From NCBI GenBank assembly GCA_945871955.1, contig CAMBXR010000021.1, positions 1 through 43,001 of the forward strand: 43,001 nucleotides of DNA, in the 5' to 3' direction. How positions within the stretch are numbered: the first letter of the stretch is position 1; each line of letters starts with the position of its first letter. The DNA comes from an uncultured Clostridium sp. GTDB lineage: Bacteria; Bacillota; Clostridia; Peptostreptococcales; Peptostreptococcaceae. A program made the translations under genes and the position numbers. Shown here one piece after another: positions 16,795 to 26,541 of this stretch. The notes below the pieces were generated by a model, which saw only the letters and a program-made list of their open reading frames with translations, was not told the origin of the DNA and made no database searches.

Positions 16795-17220
16795 TTATGA
16801 TCTTTGACTTTTAGTTTTTCTCACTTCTCTAAAAGAGAATTCTCCCCTATCTAGTGCCTTTATAAATATTTCCGCACTAGCTAAATTAGTTGCCACTGGA
16901 ACATGATATACATCACAAAGTCTAATTAAGGCCTGTATATCTGGCTCATGTGCTTGTGAAGTTAATGGGTCTCTCAAAAAGATTACTAAATCAATATCTT
17001 GATTAACTATTAGTGAGCCTATTTGTTGATCTCCACCTAAAGGGCCTGATGCCAATCTATTAATCTCTAAGCTTGTTTCATCCATTATTCTTTTACCAGT
17101 AGTTCCTGTTGCATAAATCCCATATTTTTTTAGTATATTTTCATAAGCAATACAAAAACCTACCATAGTATTTTTCATTTCATCATGTGCAACTAATGCT
17201 ATATTCATTTTTATATCCAT
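16795..17220 (-). CDS. mgsA: Methylglyoxal synthase
   Basis: Converts dihydroxyacetone phosphate to methylglyoxal and phosphate, a bypass of lower glycolysis under phosphate limitation. The 141-residue protein carries the phosphate/active-site block [11 protein letters not shown] with catalytic Asp64, plus [21 protein letters not shown] (Asp84, His91) and the VYHVPVATN segment. The start at 17220 has GAGGG six bases before; a second ATG at 17208 ([10 protein letters not shown]) matches other family starts and cannot be excluded. It is the last gene of the rodA-containing cluster, 18 bases after rodA, with no obvious functional link to cell shape. Confidence 0.95.
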   Translation of the reverse strand: MDIKMNIALVAHDEMKNTMVGFCIAYENILKKYGIYATGTTGKRIMDETSLEINRLASGPLGGDQQIGSLIVNQDIDLVIFLRDPLTSQAHEPDIQALIRLCDVYHVPVATNLASAEIFIKALDRGEFSFREVRKTKSQRS

Positions 17221-17238
17221 AACACACCCTCATCTCAT

Positions 17239-18357
17239 CTAAAAGTTTATTTTTTTTCTTCTCATACAAATATTTAAAACCAATCCTAAGTTTGCCATTG
17301 ATGTTAGCACAGAACTTCCTCCATAACTTAAAAACGGAAGTGTTACTCCTGTTACAGGAATTAGAGATACTGTCATACCAATATTTTGAATAATTTGATA
17401 TGCAAACATGGAAGCTACACCAACTACTACCAAAGCTCCATATTCATCCTTAGACTCTGATGTTATTACTAACATCCTATATAAGAAGTATGCATATAGG
17501 CCAATTAAAGCTACCATTCCTATTACTCCCAGCTCTTCTCCTACAACGGCAAAAATAAAATCACTATCTTGTATCGGTAGGAAATCTTCTTGGTTTTGCG
17601 TTCCTTTAAATAGACCTTTACCAGTAAGTCCTCCAGAGCCTATGGCTATATTTGATTGCATAACCTGATAGTTTCCTTGTATGCTTGTATCTTCTGGATG
17701 TAAAAATCCAAGTATTCTATTTTGTTGATATTCATCTATACTTAGATATACTAAAGGAAGAGCTACAACACATACTACTATAGCTTTTCTTAATATTTTA
17801 TAATCAATTCCTGCAGTAAATATTATACCTGCAATTATACAACAAAATACTATAGCTGTCCCTAAGTCTGGCTGAGCAATTAACAGCCCTATTATAGGAG
17901 CAGCATACATTAACAGCCTTATAATATCTTTTACATTATCTAGCCTTCCTTTTTTTAGTTCTACAATCTTTGCATAACTTAAAATAAAAGTTAACTTAAC
18001 TATTTCAGCCGTTTGTAAGTCAAGTGGACCAAATGACAGTGTAGACATAGCTCCACCTCTGTTTTTACCAATACCCGGAATTAAAACAATTACTAACAGC
18101 ACTACACTTACTATATATAATTCTTTGTAGTACTTTCCTATAACATTATAGTCAAATAATAATATGAGCGCAATCAACCCTAAACCTAAAACAAAAGCTA
18201 AAGTTTGTTTTATTAATCTAGAATAATTCCCAGTTTGATTTGCATGAGTAGCACTACTCAGTATAATAATACCATAAGCAAATATTATTAAAAGTGTAGC
18301 TATTAATTTCCAATCTAACTGCTTTAATAATTTTAAATTATTTTTATATTTAACCAA
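17239..18357 (-). CDS. rodA: RodA-type SEDS peptidoglycan glycosyltransferase
   Basis: Membrane polymerase of 372 residues that builds lateral-wall glycan with a class B PBP. About ten hydrophobic spans are seen, beginning LIATLLIIFAYGIIILSSAT. SEDS signatures include GIGKNRGGAMSTLSFG, QPDLGTAIVF, the GLTGKGLFKGTQNQEDFLP loop (GxxGxG type, ending FLPIQDSDFIFAVVGEELG when read on), and the late TGVTLPFLSYGGSSVL. RodA rather than FtsW is preferred because MreBCD, PBP2 and MinCDE are in the same cluster. The start is TTG at 18355-18357 with GGTGAT upstream; no ATG lies near. It follows minE across a short hairpin. Confidence 0.93.
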   Translation of the reverse strand: MVKYKNNLKLLKQLDWKLIATLLIIFAYGIIILSSATHANQTGNYSRLIKQTLAFVLGLGLIALILLFDYNVIGKYYKELYIVSVVLLVIVLIPGIGKNRGGAMSTLSFGPLDLQTAEIVKLTFILSYAKIVELKKGRLDNVKDIIRLLMYAAPIIGLLIAQPDLGTAIVFCCIIAGIIFTAGIDYKILRKAIVVCVVALPLVYLSIDEYQQNRILGFLHPEDTSIQGNYQVMQSNIAIGSGGLTGKGLFKGTQNQEDFLPIQDSDFIFAVVGEELGVIGMVALIGLYAYFLYRMLVITSESKDEYGALVVVGVASMFAYQIIQNIGMTVSLIPVTGVTLPFLSYGGSSVLTSMANLGLVLNICMRRKKINF

Positions 18358-18392
18358 TTTATCACCGTCTTTCTACTATAGAGACAAACTTT

Positions 18393-18420
18393 AGGGGAAT
18401 ATACCTTAAGTATATCCCCC
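18393..18420 (-). other. Hairpin between minE and rodA
   Basis: GGGGGATATAC and GTATATTCCCC on the minus strand pair around a five-base TTAAG loop with one wobble. There is no T run behind it, so it looks like an mRNA processing or stability hairpin, or a weak attenuator, rather than a true terminator. Confidence 0.45.
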
Positions 18421-18436
18421 CTTATTCAAGACTAAT

Positions 18437-18721
18437 TTATATATTTCTGTCCTTTAAATTTCTAAGTGGTATATTTGCAACTAAGGCAGATATAGGTCCA
18501 TTACCATTCTCACTTCTAGTTTTTGACATTTTTATCTCTAGACCATCTTCTTCTATTTCAGCGTAATTAGAAATCACTTTTAATATATCATCTTTAATCA
18601 TATTTAAAAGTTGTGGAGAACAGTCTACTCTGTCATGTACAAGAACTAGTTTTAACCTTTCCTTTGCTACATTTTTGCTAGTCTTATTTTCACTTGAAAA
18701 AGCCTTAAAAAGATCAAACAT
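18437..18721 (-). CDS. minE: Cell division topological specificity factor MinE
   Basis: MinE of 94 residues. It stimulates the MinD ATPase and drives pole-to-pole oscillation so that MinCD blocks FtsZ only away from midcell. The N-terminal membrane-targeting MFDLFKAFS helix is followed by the anti-MinCD segment KNVAKERLKLVLVHDRV and a C-terminal topological domain with MIKDDILKVISNYAEIEEDGLEI. GGGGGATATTC precedes the ATG. It is adjacent to minD in the order minC-minD-minE. Presence of MinE, rather than DivIVA-MinJ only, implies an oscillating Min system as in other Clostridia. Confidence 0.95.
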   Translation of the reverse strand: MFDLFKAFSSENKTSKNVAKERLKLVLVHDRVDCSPQLLNMIKDDILKVISNYAEIEEDGLEIKMSKTRSENGNGPISALVANIPLRNLKDRNI

Positions 18722-18736
18722 GAATATCCCCCTATT

Positions 18737-19534
18737 CTATTTAGCTACGCCAAACATTTTTTTGATTCTTCCAAAGAAGTTAGTTTCTTGCTCTATTTCC
18801 ATAATAGGAATATTATTGCCAAGTATTCTTTGGGCAATATTTCTATAAGCTTTACCTGCACTCGATTTACTATCAAGTATTGCTGGCTCACCTTTATTTG
18901 TTGATATGATTATACTCTCATCATCTGGAACTATACCAATTAAATCTATAGCCAATATCTCAACTATATCTTGTTTATCCATCATATCTCCTCGTTTAAC
19001 CATATCTTGTCTTATTCTATTAATTACTAATTTAATGTCACCTATTTCATTAGCCTCTAATAACCCAATTATTCTATCTGCATCTCTAACTGCAGAAACT
19101 TCAGGGTTAGTAACAACAATAGCTCTATCGGCACCTGATATTGCATTTTTAAATCCTTGCTCTATTCCAGCTGGACAATCTATTAATATATAATCAAAGC
19201 TTTCCTTTAATTTTTCACATAACTGCGCCATTTGTTCTACAGATACAGCGTTTTTATCTCTTGTTTGTGCTGCTGGTAATAAATATAGATTTTCAAATCT
19301 CTTATCTTTTATTAATGCTTGTTTTAATTTACAAGTTCCTTCAACAACATCTACTATATCATAAACTATTCTATTTTCTAGACCCATAACAACATCTAAA
19401 TTTCTAAGTCCTATATCTGCATCCACTACAACAGTTTTTTTATTTTCTAAACTAAGTGCCGTACCTAAGTTAGCTACAGTTGTTGTTTTACCAACTCCAC
19501 CTTTACCTGAAGTTATAACTATGACTTCGCTCAT
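18737..19534 (-). CDS. minD: Septum-site determining ATPase MinD
   Basis: ParA/MinD-type ATPase of 265 residues. ATP-bound MinD dimerises on the membrane and recruits MinC. The deviant Walker A GKGGVGKTT is at residues 10-18 (Lys11 and Lys16). Switch regions are DADIGLRNLDVVMG and IDCPAGIEQG. The C-terminal membrane-targeting amphipathic helix is FFGRIKKMFGVAK. GGGGGTAG precedes the ATG at 19534. It begins four bases after the minC stop, so translation of the two is likely coupled. Length and motifs are typical. Confidence 0.98.
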   Translation of the reverse strand: MSEVIVITSGKGGVGKTTTVANLGTALSLENKKTVVVDADIGLRNLDVVMGLENRIVYDIVDVVEGTCKLKQALIKDKRFENLYLLPAAQTRDKNAVSVEQMAQLCEKLKESFDYILIDCPAGIEQGFKNAISGADRAIVVTNPEVSAVRDADRIIGLLEANEIGDIKLVINRIRQDMVKRGDMMDKQDIVEILAIDLIGIVPDDESIIISTNKGEPAILDSKSSAGKAYRNIAQRILGNNIPIMEIEQETNFFGRIKKMFGVAK

Positions 19535-19538
19535 TCTA

Positions 19539-20246
19539 CTACCCCCTATATATTTCCTTGTTTTTTAAAGTTTTAGGTAAAAAGCTTTCAATAACTATTC
19601 TGTCTTTACTTACAAAGGCTATCTCAGGAATGATTTTCTTATCATCTTTGTATTCTTCAAAATCATCATCTGGTGCCTCTGCAATATTATCTGCTATTTG
19701 TAATATTTTTGGACATAAGCTATTTGCTATGACATAAGCAAAATTGTTTCCTTTAGCTCCTGCATGAACAAATCCTCGTACTTCACCCATTACTACAATA
19801 TTTCCATTAGCAACTACTTTTGCTCCAGAATTAATATTCCCCATAATAACAACATTCCTAGTGGAACTAACTTGTGATCCCGGGTTCATATCACTCATAA
19901 CTACAACATCTCCATCAAAGACTACATTCTCCCCAGATCTCATAGTATCCACATACTTTGTTTCAAAAGTGTTAATATAGGTTTCTTTATCATCTTCAAC
20001 AATTTCTATATCAAATTTAGATGTGATAGCATCTTCAAGCATCATCATTTGAACATCATTTAAATAATCACAATTTATTTGATATATTTTAGCTCCGTTA
20101 AAAAAGCCAACATTTTCTTCTAATCTATCTATTAGACATGCTTTTACGTGTTCAAAGGGAGCAACTTTTTTTATATTTATAATAAGCCCTTTTTTATTTC
20201 CTTTAAACTCTATAAGCTCTTCTGTGGAATTTTTCCTAAAAGACAT
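19539..20246 (-). CDS. minC: Septum-site determining protein MinC
   Basis: FtsZ-assembly inhibitor of 235 residues. The N-terminal domain (about 1-100) acts on FtsZ. The C-terminal right-handed beta-helix (about 105-210) binds MinD and is seen as repeated short strands: GDVVVMSDMNPGSQVSS, NVVIMGNINSGAKVVANG, NIVVMGEVRGFVHAG. A short acidic then basic tail follows. GGAGGTTGTT precedes the ATG at 20246. It is 62 bases after PBP2 and four bases before minD. Confidence 0.95.
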   Translation of the reverse strand: MSFRKNSTEELIEFKGNKKGLIINIKKVAPFEHVKACLIDRLEENVGFFNGAKIYQINCDYLNDVQMMMLEDAITSKFDIEIVEDDKETYINTFETKYVDTMRSGENVVFDGDVVVMSDMNPGSQVSSTRNVVIMGNINSGAKVVANGNIVVMGEVRGFVHAGAKGNNFAYVIANSLCPKILQIADNIAEAPDDDFEEYKDDKKIIPEIAFVSKDRIVIESFLPKTLKNKEIYRG

Positions 20247-20308
20247 AACAACCTCCAGAGTGATATTAATTTATTTACTATATTCTTCATAAATATCTTA
20301 ATCACCTT

Positions 20309-23300
20309 TTATTTTTTCAATTGTGTGGAAAAATTTATGATATCTTCTTGTAAGTTATTGTCCTTATCTTCATCTTCTTTATCATTTGCCACATTATTTA
20401 CACTCTTAGAAGTTTTACTCTCTAGTCCCATGTAGTAACCGATTATGTCTCTCATTGGTAAAACAGCGTAAGTACCTGTATGACCTTGTGGTATCACAAC
20501 ACATATTGCAATTTCCGGATTATCTGCTGGTACAAATGAAACTGCCCATGAAAAATCACTATAAGTTTCTTTAAATGAGTCTATATCCTCATCTGTAATT
20601 TTATGATTAAGTTCCTTGATTGCTTTTCTTAAATAAGCAGCGTTTATTCTATCAGTTTCAGCTAGTTTTTCTGATACACCTTCTTTTAATTGTTTTTTCA
20701 ATTCTTCTCTAGTCTCATCGTCAGTTTCTTTACTAGCAATTTGTTCTTTGATTTCTTCTATTTTAGCTTTTGTAAGCTCTTTTTCTCTTTCTGCTCTTAA
20801 TTTGTAATATACTTCTAATACTTCGTCTTTTTTTACTTTGTATGAAGATAAATGACTCATTAAATATTCATATTCATTATCTGTAGGAATTTTTGTATTT
20901 TGTTCTGCTGTACCTGTTTTAGCAGCAATTGGTAAATTTAAATCGCCAAGTACTTTTTTAGCACTACCATCAGTTACAACTCTTTTCATACCTTTTACTA
21001 ATTCTTTTAAATTGTCACTATCTTTAAAATCAATTTTCTTTGATTTAGTTTTCTTAATATCAACTTCACTATAGTCAGATGAAATAGACTTTTGCACAAC
21101 ATAAAGTTGATTTAAAGTTCCTCCATTTGCTATGGAAGATACATATCTAACTACTTGTGCTGGAGTATAAGCATGTTCCCCCTGTCCTATAGCGAAGTTA
21201 AAGGCATCTGATACAGTCCATTTAGAGAAGTTTAAGTAAGTATATACTATTTGATCTGCTAAAGTTTCTAAATCATCTTCCTTAACTTTTAATTTTTCAA
21301 GTCTTTTTAAAACTTCTGATTTACCTGGTGTTTTTTCTTCGTTACACCAGTTTGCTATTTCTTCTATTCTTTTATTAAATTCTTCAGGATTTTTATCCTT
21401 AGTTATATCTGTAAAACTATTTTTAGCAACTTTACTTAAATATGTTTTTAACATTGTTTTTGTAGATTCTATCTTAGCTTCTTCACTAGGTACTCTACCT
21501 TTTGATTCGCCACCTTCACCTAAGTCTTCATATAATCCTGTTTTTTCGTCTAATCCAAATAGTTTAGCATATTCCATAACTTGTTCAGGTCCTATTTTTA
21601 CATCTGGATCAGGTCCTCCTACTCTATTTTCTCCTGTACCTATTGTATAGAAGTAAATATTACAAGATTCCTGTAATGCTTTATAAAGATTTGTTATACC
21701 ATGGTTGCCTCTTCTTCTATTCCAAACGGCATCACCATAAGATTTTTTACCCATCCAAATAACACCCGGGTCATTTATACTGTACTCTGGGCTTAATCCA
21801 TGCTCTAAAGCTGCCATACCTGTAATCATTTTAAAAGTTGAACCAGGCTGGAACACACCTTGTGTAACTAGATTTAAAAGTGGCGCTGGCGCCAATACAT
21901 CATTAGTATTTTTAGGCTGTAAGTTTTGATAATCATCATATGATATACCAGTTACAAATAAATTTGGATCATAAGATGGATATGAGGCTGAAGCTAATAC
22001 TTCTCCACTGTTAACATCTACAACTATAGCTGCTCCAGATTTGGCATTTTTTTCTCCACCAGCTACATAAACATTTCCATAATCACTTTCATAAGCTCCA
22101 CCATCACGAGCTGCTTTTATAGCTCTTTGAAGGGCATTTTCTGTAACTACTTGTAAATCTTTATCTAAAGTAAGATAAACTGTATCTCCTGATATAGGTT
22201 CAACAACTTCTAGTTTATCTGTTATATTACCAACAGCATCTACTTTAACTTTTTGATATCCATCAGTTCCGTGGAGTTTACTTTCCTGAGTTTTTTCCAC
22301 ACCAGCAAGACCTACCATATCATTTTTTGAATATTTTTCTTCTGTATTATTTAAATAATCTGCCTCTTGTGTTGAAGGTATTTTTCCTAAATAACCAAGA
22401 ATATGTGCAGCAAGTTTTCCATTAGGATAATTTCTAACCGGTTCATTTGAAACAGATATTCCAGGAAGTTCAAGAGCCATTTCTTCAACAGTAGCTATAG
22501 TTTCCTCACTTATATTTTTAGCTATTGTCACAGGTTTATATTTTGTATAACCTTGAGATTTTATAAGATCTCTTACTACAAGTATTTTTCTAGCATTTTC
22601 ATCACTAAGATTTTTATCTATTAAATAATAATCTCTAACACCTTTAAATGCTTCTTTTGCACTTGCATTAAGATCTTCAACTTTATAAGCTTGAAGCCAG
22701 TCATTTTTTTCTCTTTCCTCTGTGAAAGTAAATGTAGATACAAGTATAGGAGGATAATATCCTGCCTCATTTACTTTTTTCTGTAATTCCCTTACTTTTA
22801 AGCTTCTATCTTCCTCAGTTAATTTTCCATCTGATATTAACCTATCTACTATATAATAAAATGTTTCTTTAGCATTTAAGTCTTGTGGAATATCATTGTC
22901 ATCTTTATATTTTTTTATATTTTCATCATAAGTATAATAATACTTTCCATTTTCAATTACTATAGGAAATTCATCTGTATACTTTTCTTTATTTTTTTCT
23001 AATAAATTAATAAGCTTTAAACAAGTATTATTTCCTTGAGACTTATCTTCTTTTGTATCATTTTTTGTTAGTTCATTTATAGATACTTGTACAGTAAATT
23101 GATTTTCATTTCCAGCAAGTAATCTTCCATATCTATCTCTTATTTCTCCCCTAGCCGCTTTTATAGTAATTTCCTTGTATGTTTTACTATCAGCTAATTC
23201 TGTATAATAATCGTATTTGATTATATTCATATATAATATTTTTATTATTATAGCTGCAAAGGCGAAAATAAATAGATTTTTTATTATTTTACATCTTTCA

Positions 23301-23320
23301 TTAATTCTTTTTCCATCCAT
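20309..23320 (-). CDS. mrdA: Class B penicillin-binding protein 2, elongation transpeptidase
   Basis: D,D-transpeptidase that cross-links peptidoglycan and works with RodA. A single N-terminal membrane helix (about 13-31) is followed by the PBP dimerisation region (RGEIRDRYGRLLA, MVGLAGVEKTQESKLHGTDG) and the transpeptidase domain. The active-site motifs are STFK with catalytic Ser494 and Lys497, SCN at 552-554, and KTG at 801-803. At 1003 residues it is far longer than Gram-negative PBP2 (about 630). Extra lysine/glutamate-rich helical segments lie at about 100-260, 610-700 and 815-915. The ATG at 23318-23320 has GGTGA upstream. It follows mreD in the mreBCD cluster, which supports PBP2 over the sporulation or septal paralogues. 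Confidence 0.92.
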   Translation of the reverse strand: MDGKRINERCKIIKNLFIFAFAAIIIKILYMNIIKYDYYTELADSKTYKEITIKAARGEIRDRYGRLLAGNENQFTVQVSINELTKNDTKEDKSQGNNTCLKLINLLEKNKEKYTDEFPIVIENGKYYYTYDENIKKYKDDNDIPQDLNAKETFYYIVDRLISDGKLTEEDRSLKVRELQKKVNEAGYYPPILVSTFTFTEEREKNDWLQAYKVEDLNASAKEAFKGVRDYYLIDKNLSDENARKILVVRDLIKSQGYTKYKPVTIAKNISEETIATVEEMALELPGISVSNEPVRNYPNGKLAAHILGYLGKIPSTQEADYLNNTEEKYSKNDMVGLAGVEKTQESKLHGTDGYQKVKVDAVGNITDKLEVVEPISGDTVYLTLDKDLQVVTENALQRAIKAARDGGAYESDYGNVYVAGGEKNAKSGAAIVVDVNSGEVLASASYPSYDPNLFVTGISYDDYQNLQPKNTNDVLAPAPLLNLVTQGVFQPGSTFKMITGMAALEHGLSPEYSINDPGVIWMGKKSYGDAVWNRRRGNHGITNLYKALQESCNIYFYTIGTGENRVGGPDPDVKIGPEQVMEYAKLFGLDEKTGLYEDLGEGGESKGRVPSEEAKIESTKTMLKTYLSKVAKNSFTDITKDKNPEEFNKRIEEIANWCNEEKTPGKSEVLKRLEKLKVKEDDLETLADQIVYTYLNFSKWTVSDAFNFAIGQGEHAYTPAQVVRYVSSIANGGTLNQLYVVQKSISSDYSEVDIKKTKSKKIDFKDSDNLKELVKGMKRVVTDGSAKKVLGDLNLPIAAKTGTAEQNTKIPTDNEYEYLMSHLSSYKVKKDEVLEVYYKLRAEREKELTKAKIEEIKEQIASKETDDETREELKKQLKEGVSEKLAETDRINAAYLRKAIKELNHKITDEDIDSFKETYSDFSWAVSFVPADNPEIAICVVIPQGHTGTYAVLPMRDIIGYYMGLESKTSKSVNNVANDKEDEDKDNNLQEDIINFSTQLKK

Positions 23321-23331
23321 TGAATCACCAA

Positions 23332-23820
23332 CTAATCTTCTTTAAGTTTTAATATAGATTTATCAAATACCCTATATAATATTAAGGCCATTACACTATT
23401 TAAAATTGGTATTATAACTATACCTCTAATAATTAACTTTGATATAGTAAAACTACTATATATAATCATAGACGATATTATATTAATCAAAGAACTAAAT
23501 ATACTCGTTGCCAAAATTAGTGTAAATATAGTAATTTTGCTTTCTTTGTATATTTTTTTCCTTGAATAACTAACTATATAACATATTAAAAAATAAATTA
23601 AAGCATTTATTCCAAATATTCCTCCCACAGTTATATCCTTTATTAGTCCTATTATAGCACCTATAATACTACTTTCTAGTTCATCCATATATAAAGATAT
23701 AATTGTTAGAAATATTAAAATAAAATCTATTGTTGATCCAAATATACTAATATAATTAGTAACACTATTTTCTAATATGAGTATAACTATTCCTAACAGA
23801 CAAAGATAAACTTTTTTCAT
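23332..23820 (-). CDS. mreD: Rod shape-determining membrane protein MreD
   Basis: Small polytopic membrane protein of 162 residues, hydrophobic almost throughout with about five spans (VYLCLLGIVILILENSV, then SIIGAIIGLIKDITVGGIFG and following). The GAIIGLIKDITVGGIFGINALIY region is the recognisable MreD segment (residues about 54-76). MreD bridges MreC and the elongation complex. Sequence is poorly conserved in the family; position between mreC and PBP2 makes the call firm. GAGGTGATAATC precedes the ATG. Confidence 0.9.
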   Translation of the reverse strand: MKKVYLCLLGIVILILENSVTNYISIFGSTIDFILIFLTIISLYMDELESSIIGAIIGLIKDITVGGIFGINALIYFLICYIVSYSRKKIYKESKITIFTLILATSIFSSLINIISSMIIYSSFTISKLIIRGIVIIPILNSVMALILYRVFDKSILKLKED

Positions 23821-23835
23821 CGTTGATTATCACCT

Positions 23836-24723
23836 CTATTTTATATTTCTTGGTTCAACGATGATTACATCGTCTATATTTTTAAAATCAACATTTGGTT
23901 TTACTATTACATATTTTAATGAATTATTCTTATCTTCGATTACTTTTTCTATTTTACCTATAACTATATTTTCTGGATATAGACCTAGGCCTGATGTAGT
24001 TATCACATCTCCTGGTAATACATTATAATTTGAATCAAACATATATCCTTGTAATAACCCATTATTTCTATAATCTACTTTTTCATCTATATTTTCACCA
24101 AATGTAATAATACCCTTAAAGTTGGAATTCTTTGCCGATTTGAAACTTACTGATGATTTTGTATCTAATAAAGATATTACTTTACAGTAGTTTTCAGATA
24201 CCTCATAGACTATACCAACTAGTCCTTTGTTATTCATCACCAAGCTATCTTTTTTAACACCTGCATTGCTACCTGCAGACACAACAAATGTTGTATACCA
24301 ATTGCCATCATTTTTACTTACTACTTTAGCTGATAAAGTAGTTGCTACATACTTTTCATCCACAAAATTTAAAGCAGATTTTAAACTTTCCAATGACTGT
24401 GTATCATCTAATCTATTTTGTAAGTTTATAACTTCTTGTTGTAATTTATTATTTTCTTCTTCTAAAGCCTCTGCCTTTTTCGCATTTTTATGGAAGTTTA
24501 TTATATTTTCAAATCCACTTTTTACAAATATAAATCCACTATTAATTGTACTTCCTATGGCTGAAATAGGATTCATTCCTATATTTGTTCCCATTGGACT
24601 TGAACCACTATTTCTCCCCATAGACATACCTACAATTCCAATTAAAGTGATAGCAACTACACCTGTTGCTATCACTTTAAAATTAACCTTTTTCTTGTTT
24701 TTATTGTTATTTTCAAACTTCAA
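23836..24723 (-). CDS. mreC: Rod shape-determining protein MreC
   Basis: Membrane-anchored scaffold of 295 residues that joins MreB inside to PBP2 outside. One membrane helix (about 17-35, VIATGVVAITLIGIVGMS), then a coiled coil (about 78-112, AEALEEENNKLQQEVINL), then the beta-rich C-terminal domain with GLVGIVYEVSENYCKVISLL and the VITTSGLGLYPENIVIGKI strand. The frame is open to a GTG at 24732, but that GTG overlaps the AGGTG that would serve it. A TTG at 24721-24723, six bases after AGGTG, is a better start. It is nine to eighteen bases after mreB. Confidence 0.93.
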   Translation of the reverse strand: MKFENNNKNKKKVNFKVIATGVVAITLIGIVGMSMGRNSGSSPMGTNIGMNPISAIGSTINSGFIFVKSGFENIINFHKNAKKAEALEEENNKLQQEVINLQNRLDDTQSLESLKSALNFVDEKYVATTLSAKVVSKNDGNWYTTFVVSAGSNAGVKKDSLVMNNKGLVGIVYEVSENYCKVISLLDTKSSVSFKSAKNSNFKGIITFGENIDEKVDYRNNGLLQGYMFDSNYNVLPGDVITTSGLGLYPENIVIGKIEKVIEDKNNSLKYVIVKPNVDFKNIDDVIIVEPRNIK

Positions 24724-24740
24724 GGTCAGCACCTACTTTA

Positions 24741-25808
24741 TTACTTTCTATTGTTCATCATTAATACTTTTTCAAATATTTCTTGATCTTCTACTGATTT
24801 ACCAGTACCTATAGCTACACAATCTAGTGGATTTTCAGCTATTTTAACAGGCATTCCTGTTTCTTCTTTAACTAGTTTGTCAAGTCCTTTAAGCAAAGCG
24901 CCCCCTCCAGTTAACATTATTCCGTTTTCCATTATATCTGAAGCTAATTCTGGTGGAGTTTTTTCTAATGTAGATTTTATTCCATCTACTATAGAACTAA
25001 CAGGATCTCTTAGTGCATCTCTTACTTCTGATGATGAAATTTGCATAGTTTTTGGTAATCCAGTTATTAAATCTCTACCTCTTATTTCCATTTCCATTTC
25101 TTCGCCTTCTTTGTAAGCAGAACCTATTCTGATTTTTACATCTTCAGCAGTTCTCTCACCTATCATTAAGCTGTATTCTTTTTTAACATAGTTAACTATA
25201 GCTTCGTCTAATTCGTCTCCACCAAGTCTGATAGATTTAGCTGTAACTATACCACCTAATGATATTATAGCTATTTCAGAAGTACCTCCACCGATATCTA
25301 CTACCATGTTTCCTTCTGGCTCTTCTATTCTAAGTCCAGCTCCTATAGCAGCAGCCATTGGCTCTTCTATTAAGAAAGCATCTTTAGCTCCAGCTGTTCT
25401 TGCAGCTTCTTCTATAGCTCTTTTTTCTACTTCTGTAACTCCAAAAGGTACACATATTGCTATTCTTGGACTTACTACACCTTTTTTAGCTGCAGCTTTT
25501 TGTATAAAGTAGCTTAACATTGATTGAGTAACATCAAAATCAGCTATAACTCCATCTTTCATTGGTCTTATAGCTACTATGTTACCTGGTGTTCTACCTA
25601 TCATTCTTTTTGCTTCTTCACCAACTGCTAAAACTTCTTTGCTATCATCTCTTATTGCAACAACAGATGGTTCTCTAACTACTATTCCTTGTCCTTTTAT
25701 ATAAACTAATGTATTTGCTGTACCTAAGTCGATCCCCATATCCTTAGTCATTTTTCCAAATCCAAATAAAGATTTAAAACCTTTTTTTTCTTTTTTTTCC
25801 TTTGCCAT
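24741..25808 (-). CDS. mreB: Actin-like rod shape protein MreB
   Basis: Bacterial actin of about 355 residues whose membrane-bound filaments orient the elongation machinery. A lysine-rich lead ([19 protein letters not shown]) precedes the conserved [17 protein letters not shown] phosphate-1 motif. Later come the [19 protein letters not shown] segment, phosphate-2 [19 protein letters not shown] and the adenosine motif [14 protein letters not shown]. The reading frame extends to a GTG at 25817, but that codon overlaps the AGGAAGGTG site, so the ATG at 25808 is chosen. The lead of about 25 residues before DMGIDLG is longer than in many MreB proteins and may be an extra membrane-binding element. 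Confidence 0.96.
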   Translation of the reverse strand: MAKEKKEKKGFKSLFGFGKMTKDMGIDLGTANTLVYIKGQGIVVREPSVVAIRDDSKEVLAVGEEAKRMIGRTPGNIVAIRPMKDGVIADFDVTQSMLSYFIQKAAAKKGVVSPRIAICVPFGVTEVEKRAIEEAARTAGAKDAFLIEEPMAAAIGAGLRIEEPEGNMVVDIGGGTSEIAIISLGGIVTAKSIRLGGDELDEAIVNYVKKEYSLMIGERTAEDVKIRIGSAYKEGEEMEMEIRGRDLITGLPKTMQISSSEVRDALRDPVSSIVDGIKSTLEKTPPELASDIMENGIMLTGGGALLKGLDKLVKEETGMPVKIAENPLDCVAIGTGKSVEDQEIFEKVLMMNNRK

Positions 25809-25836
25809 TTTATGCACCTTCCTTACTTTATTCTTA

Positions 25837-26541
25837 TTAAATTAACATATTCTCTTTAAAACTGAAATAAATTCCGTCTCCTATAATTATATGGTCAATT
25901 ACTTCTATACCTATAAGTTCACCACATTCTTTCAACCTATTTGTCACGCTTTTATCTTCCTTAGATGGCTCAGCATTTCCTGAAGGATGATTATGTAACA
26001 AAATAATTTTATTACTACTTCTTCTTATCGCTTCTCTAAATACTTCTCTAGGATGAACTAGTGATGAATTAAGTGTTCCCATAGAAATGTCCACATCTGT
26101 TATTATTTCATTTTTAGTATTTAAAAGAACTACCTTAAAAATTTCCTTATATTGATATCTTAAACTTTCCATGTAGTATTTATATATATCCCAAGGATTT
26201 TTTATTTTGTATTTTTGTGGTTTATAAGATGCTATTCTACTACCTAGTTCTAAGGCTGCTTTAATTTGAAGCGCCTTAGTTTTGCCTATGCCATTAATAC
26301 TTTCTAGTTCTTCAATGGTTATATCTTTTAAGTATCTAATATTATCGGCTTTTTGTATTATATTTCTACCAAGTTCAACTGCATTTAATTCTTTTGTTCC
26401 AGTTCTTATTATTACAGCCAATAATTCAGCATCTGATAAACTACTCACTCCATTTAAAATCATTTTTTCTCTTGGTCTTTCCTCTAATGTCATATCGTGA
26501 ATTGTTGTAAATGAATTAGAAGATTTTCTCAGATAAATCAC
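25837..26541 (-). CDS. radC: RadC-like JAB/JAMM-domain protein
   Basis: Protein of 234 residues with a helix-hairpin-helix region (about 45-95, [16 protein letters not shown]) and a C-terminal JAMM metallopeptidase-like domain carrying [16 protein letters not shown]. The family name comes from a mistaken early link to DNA repair; its true role is unknown. It overlaps the end of maf by four bases. The start is uncertain: the GTG at 26541 lies only one base after GGAGG, and CTG nine bases later would have better spacing. The recognisable family region begins at [11 protein letters not shown] around residue 17. The maf-radC-mreB order is conserved in many Firmicutes. Confidence 0.9.
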   Translation of the reverse strand: MIYLRKSSNSFTTIHDMTLEERPREKMILNGVSSLSDAELLAVIIRTGTKELNAVELGRNIIQKADNIRYLKDITIEELESINGIGKTKALQIKAALELGSRIASYKPQKYKIKNPWDIYKYYMESLRYQYKEIFKVVLLNTKNEIITDVDISMGTLNSSLVHPREVFREAIRRSSNKIILLHNHPSGNAEPSKEDKSVTNRLKECGELIGIEVIDHIIIGDGIYFSFKENMLI

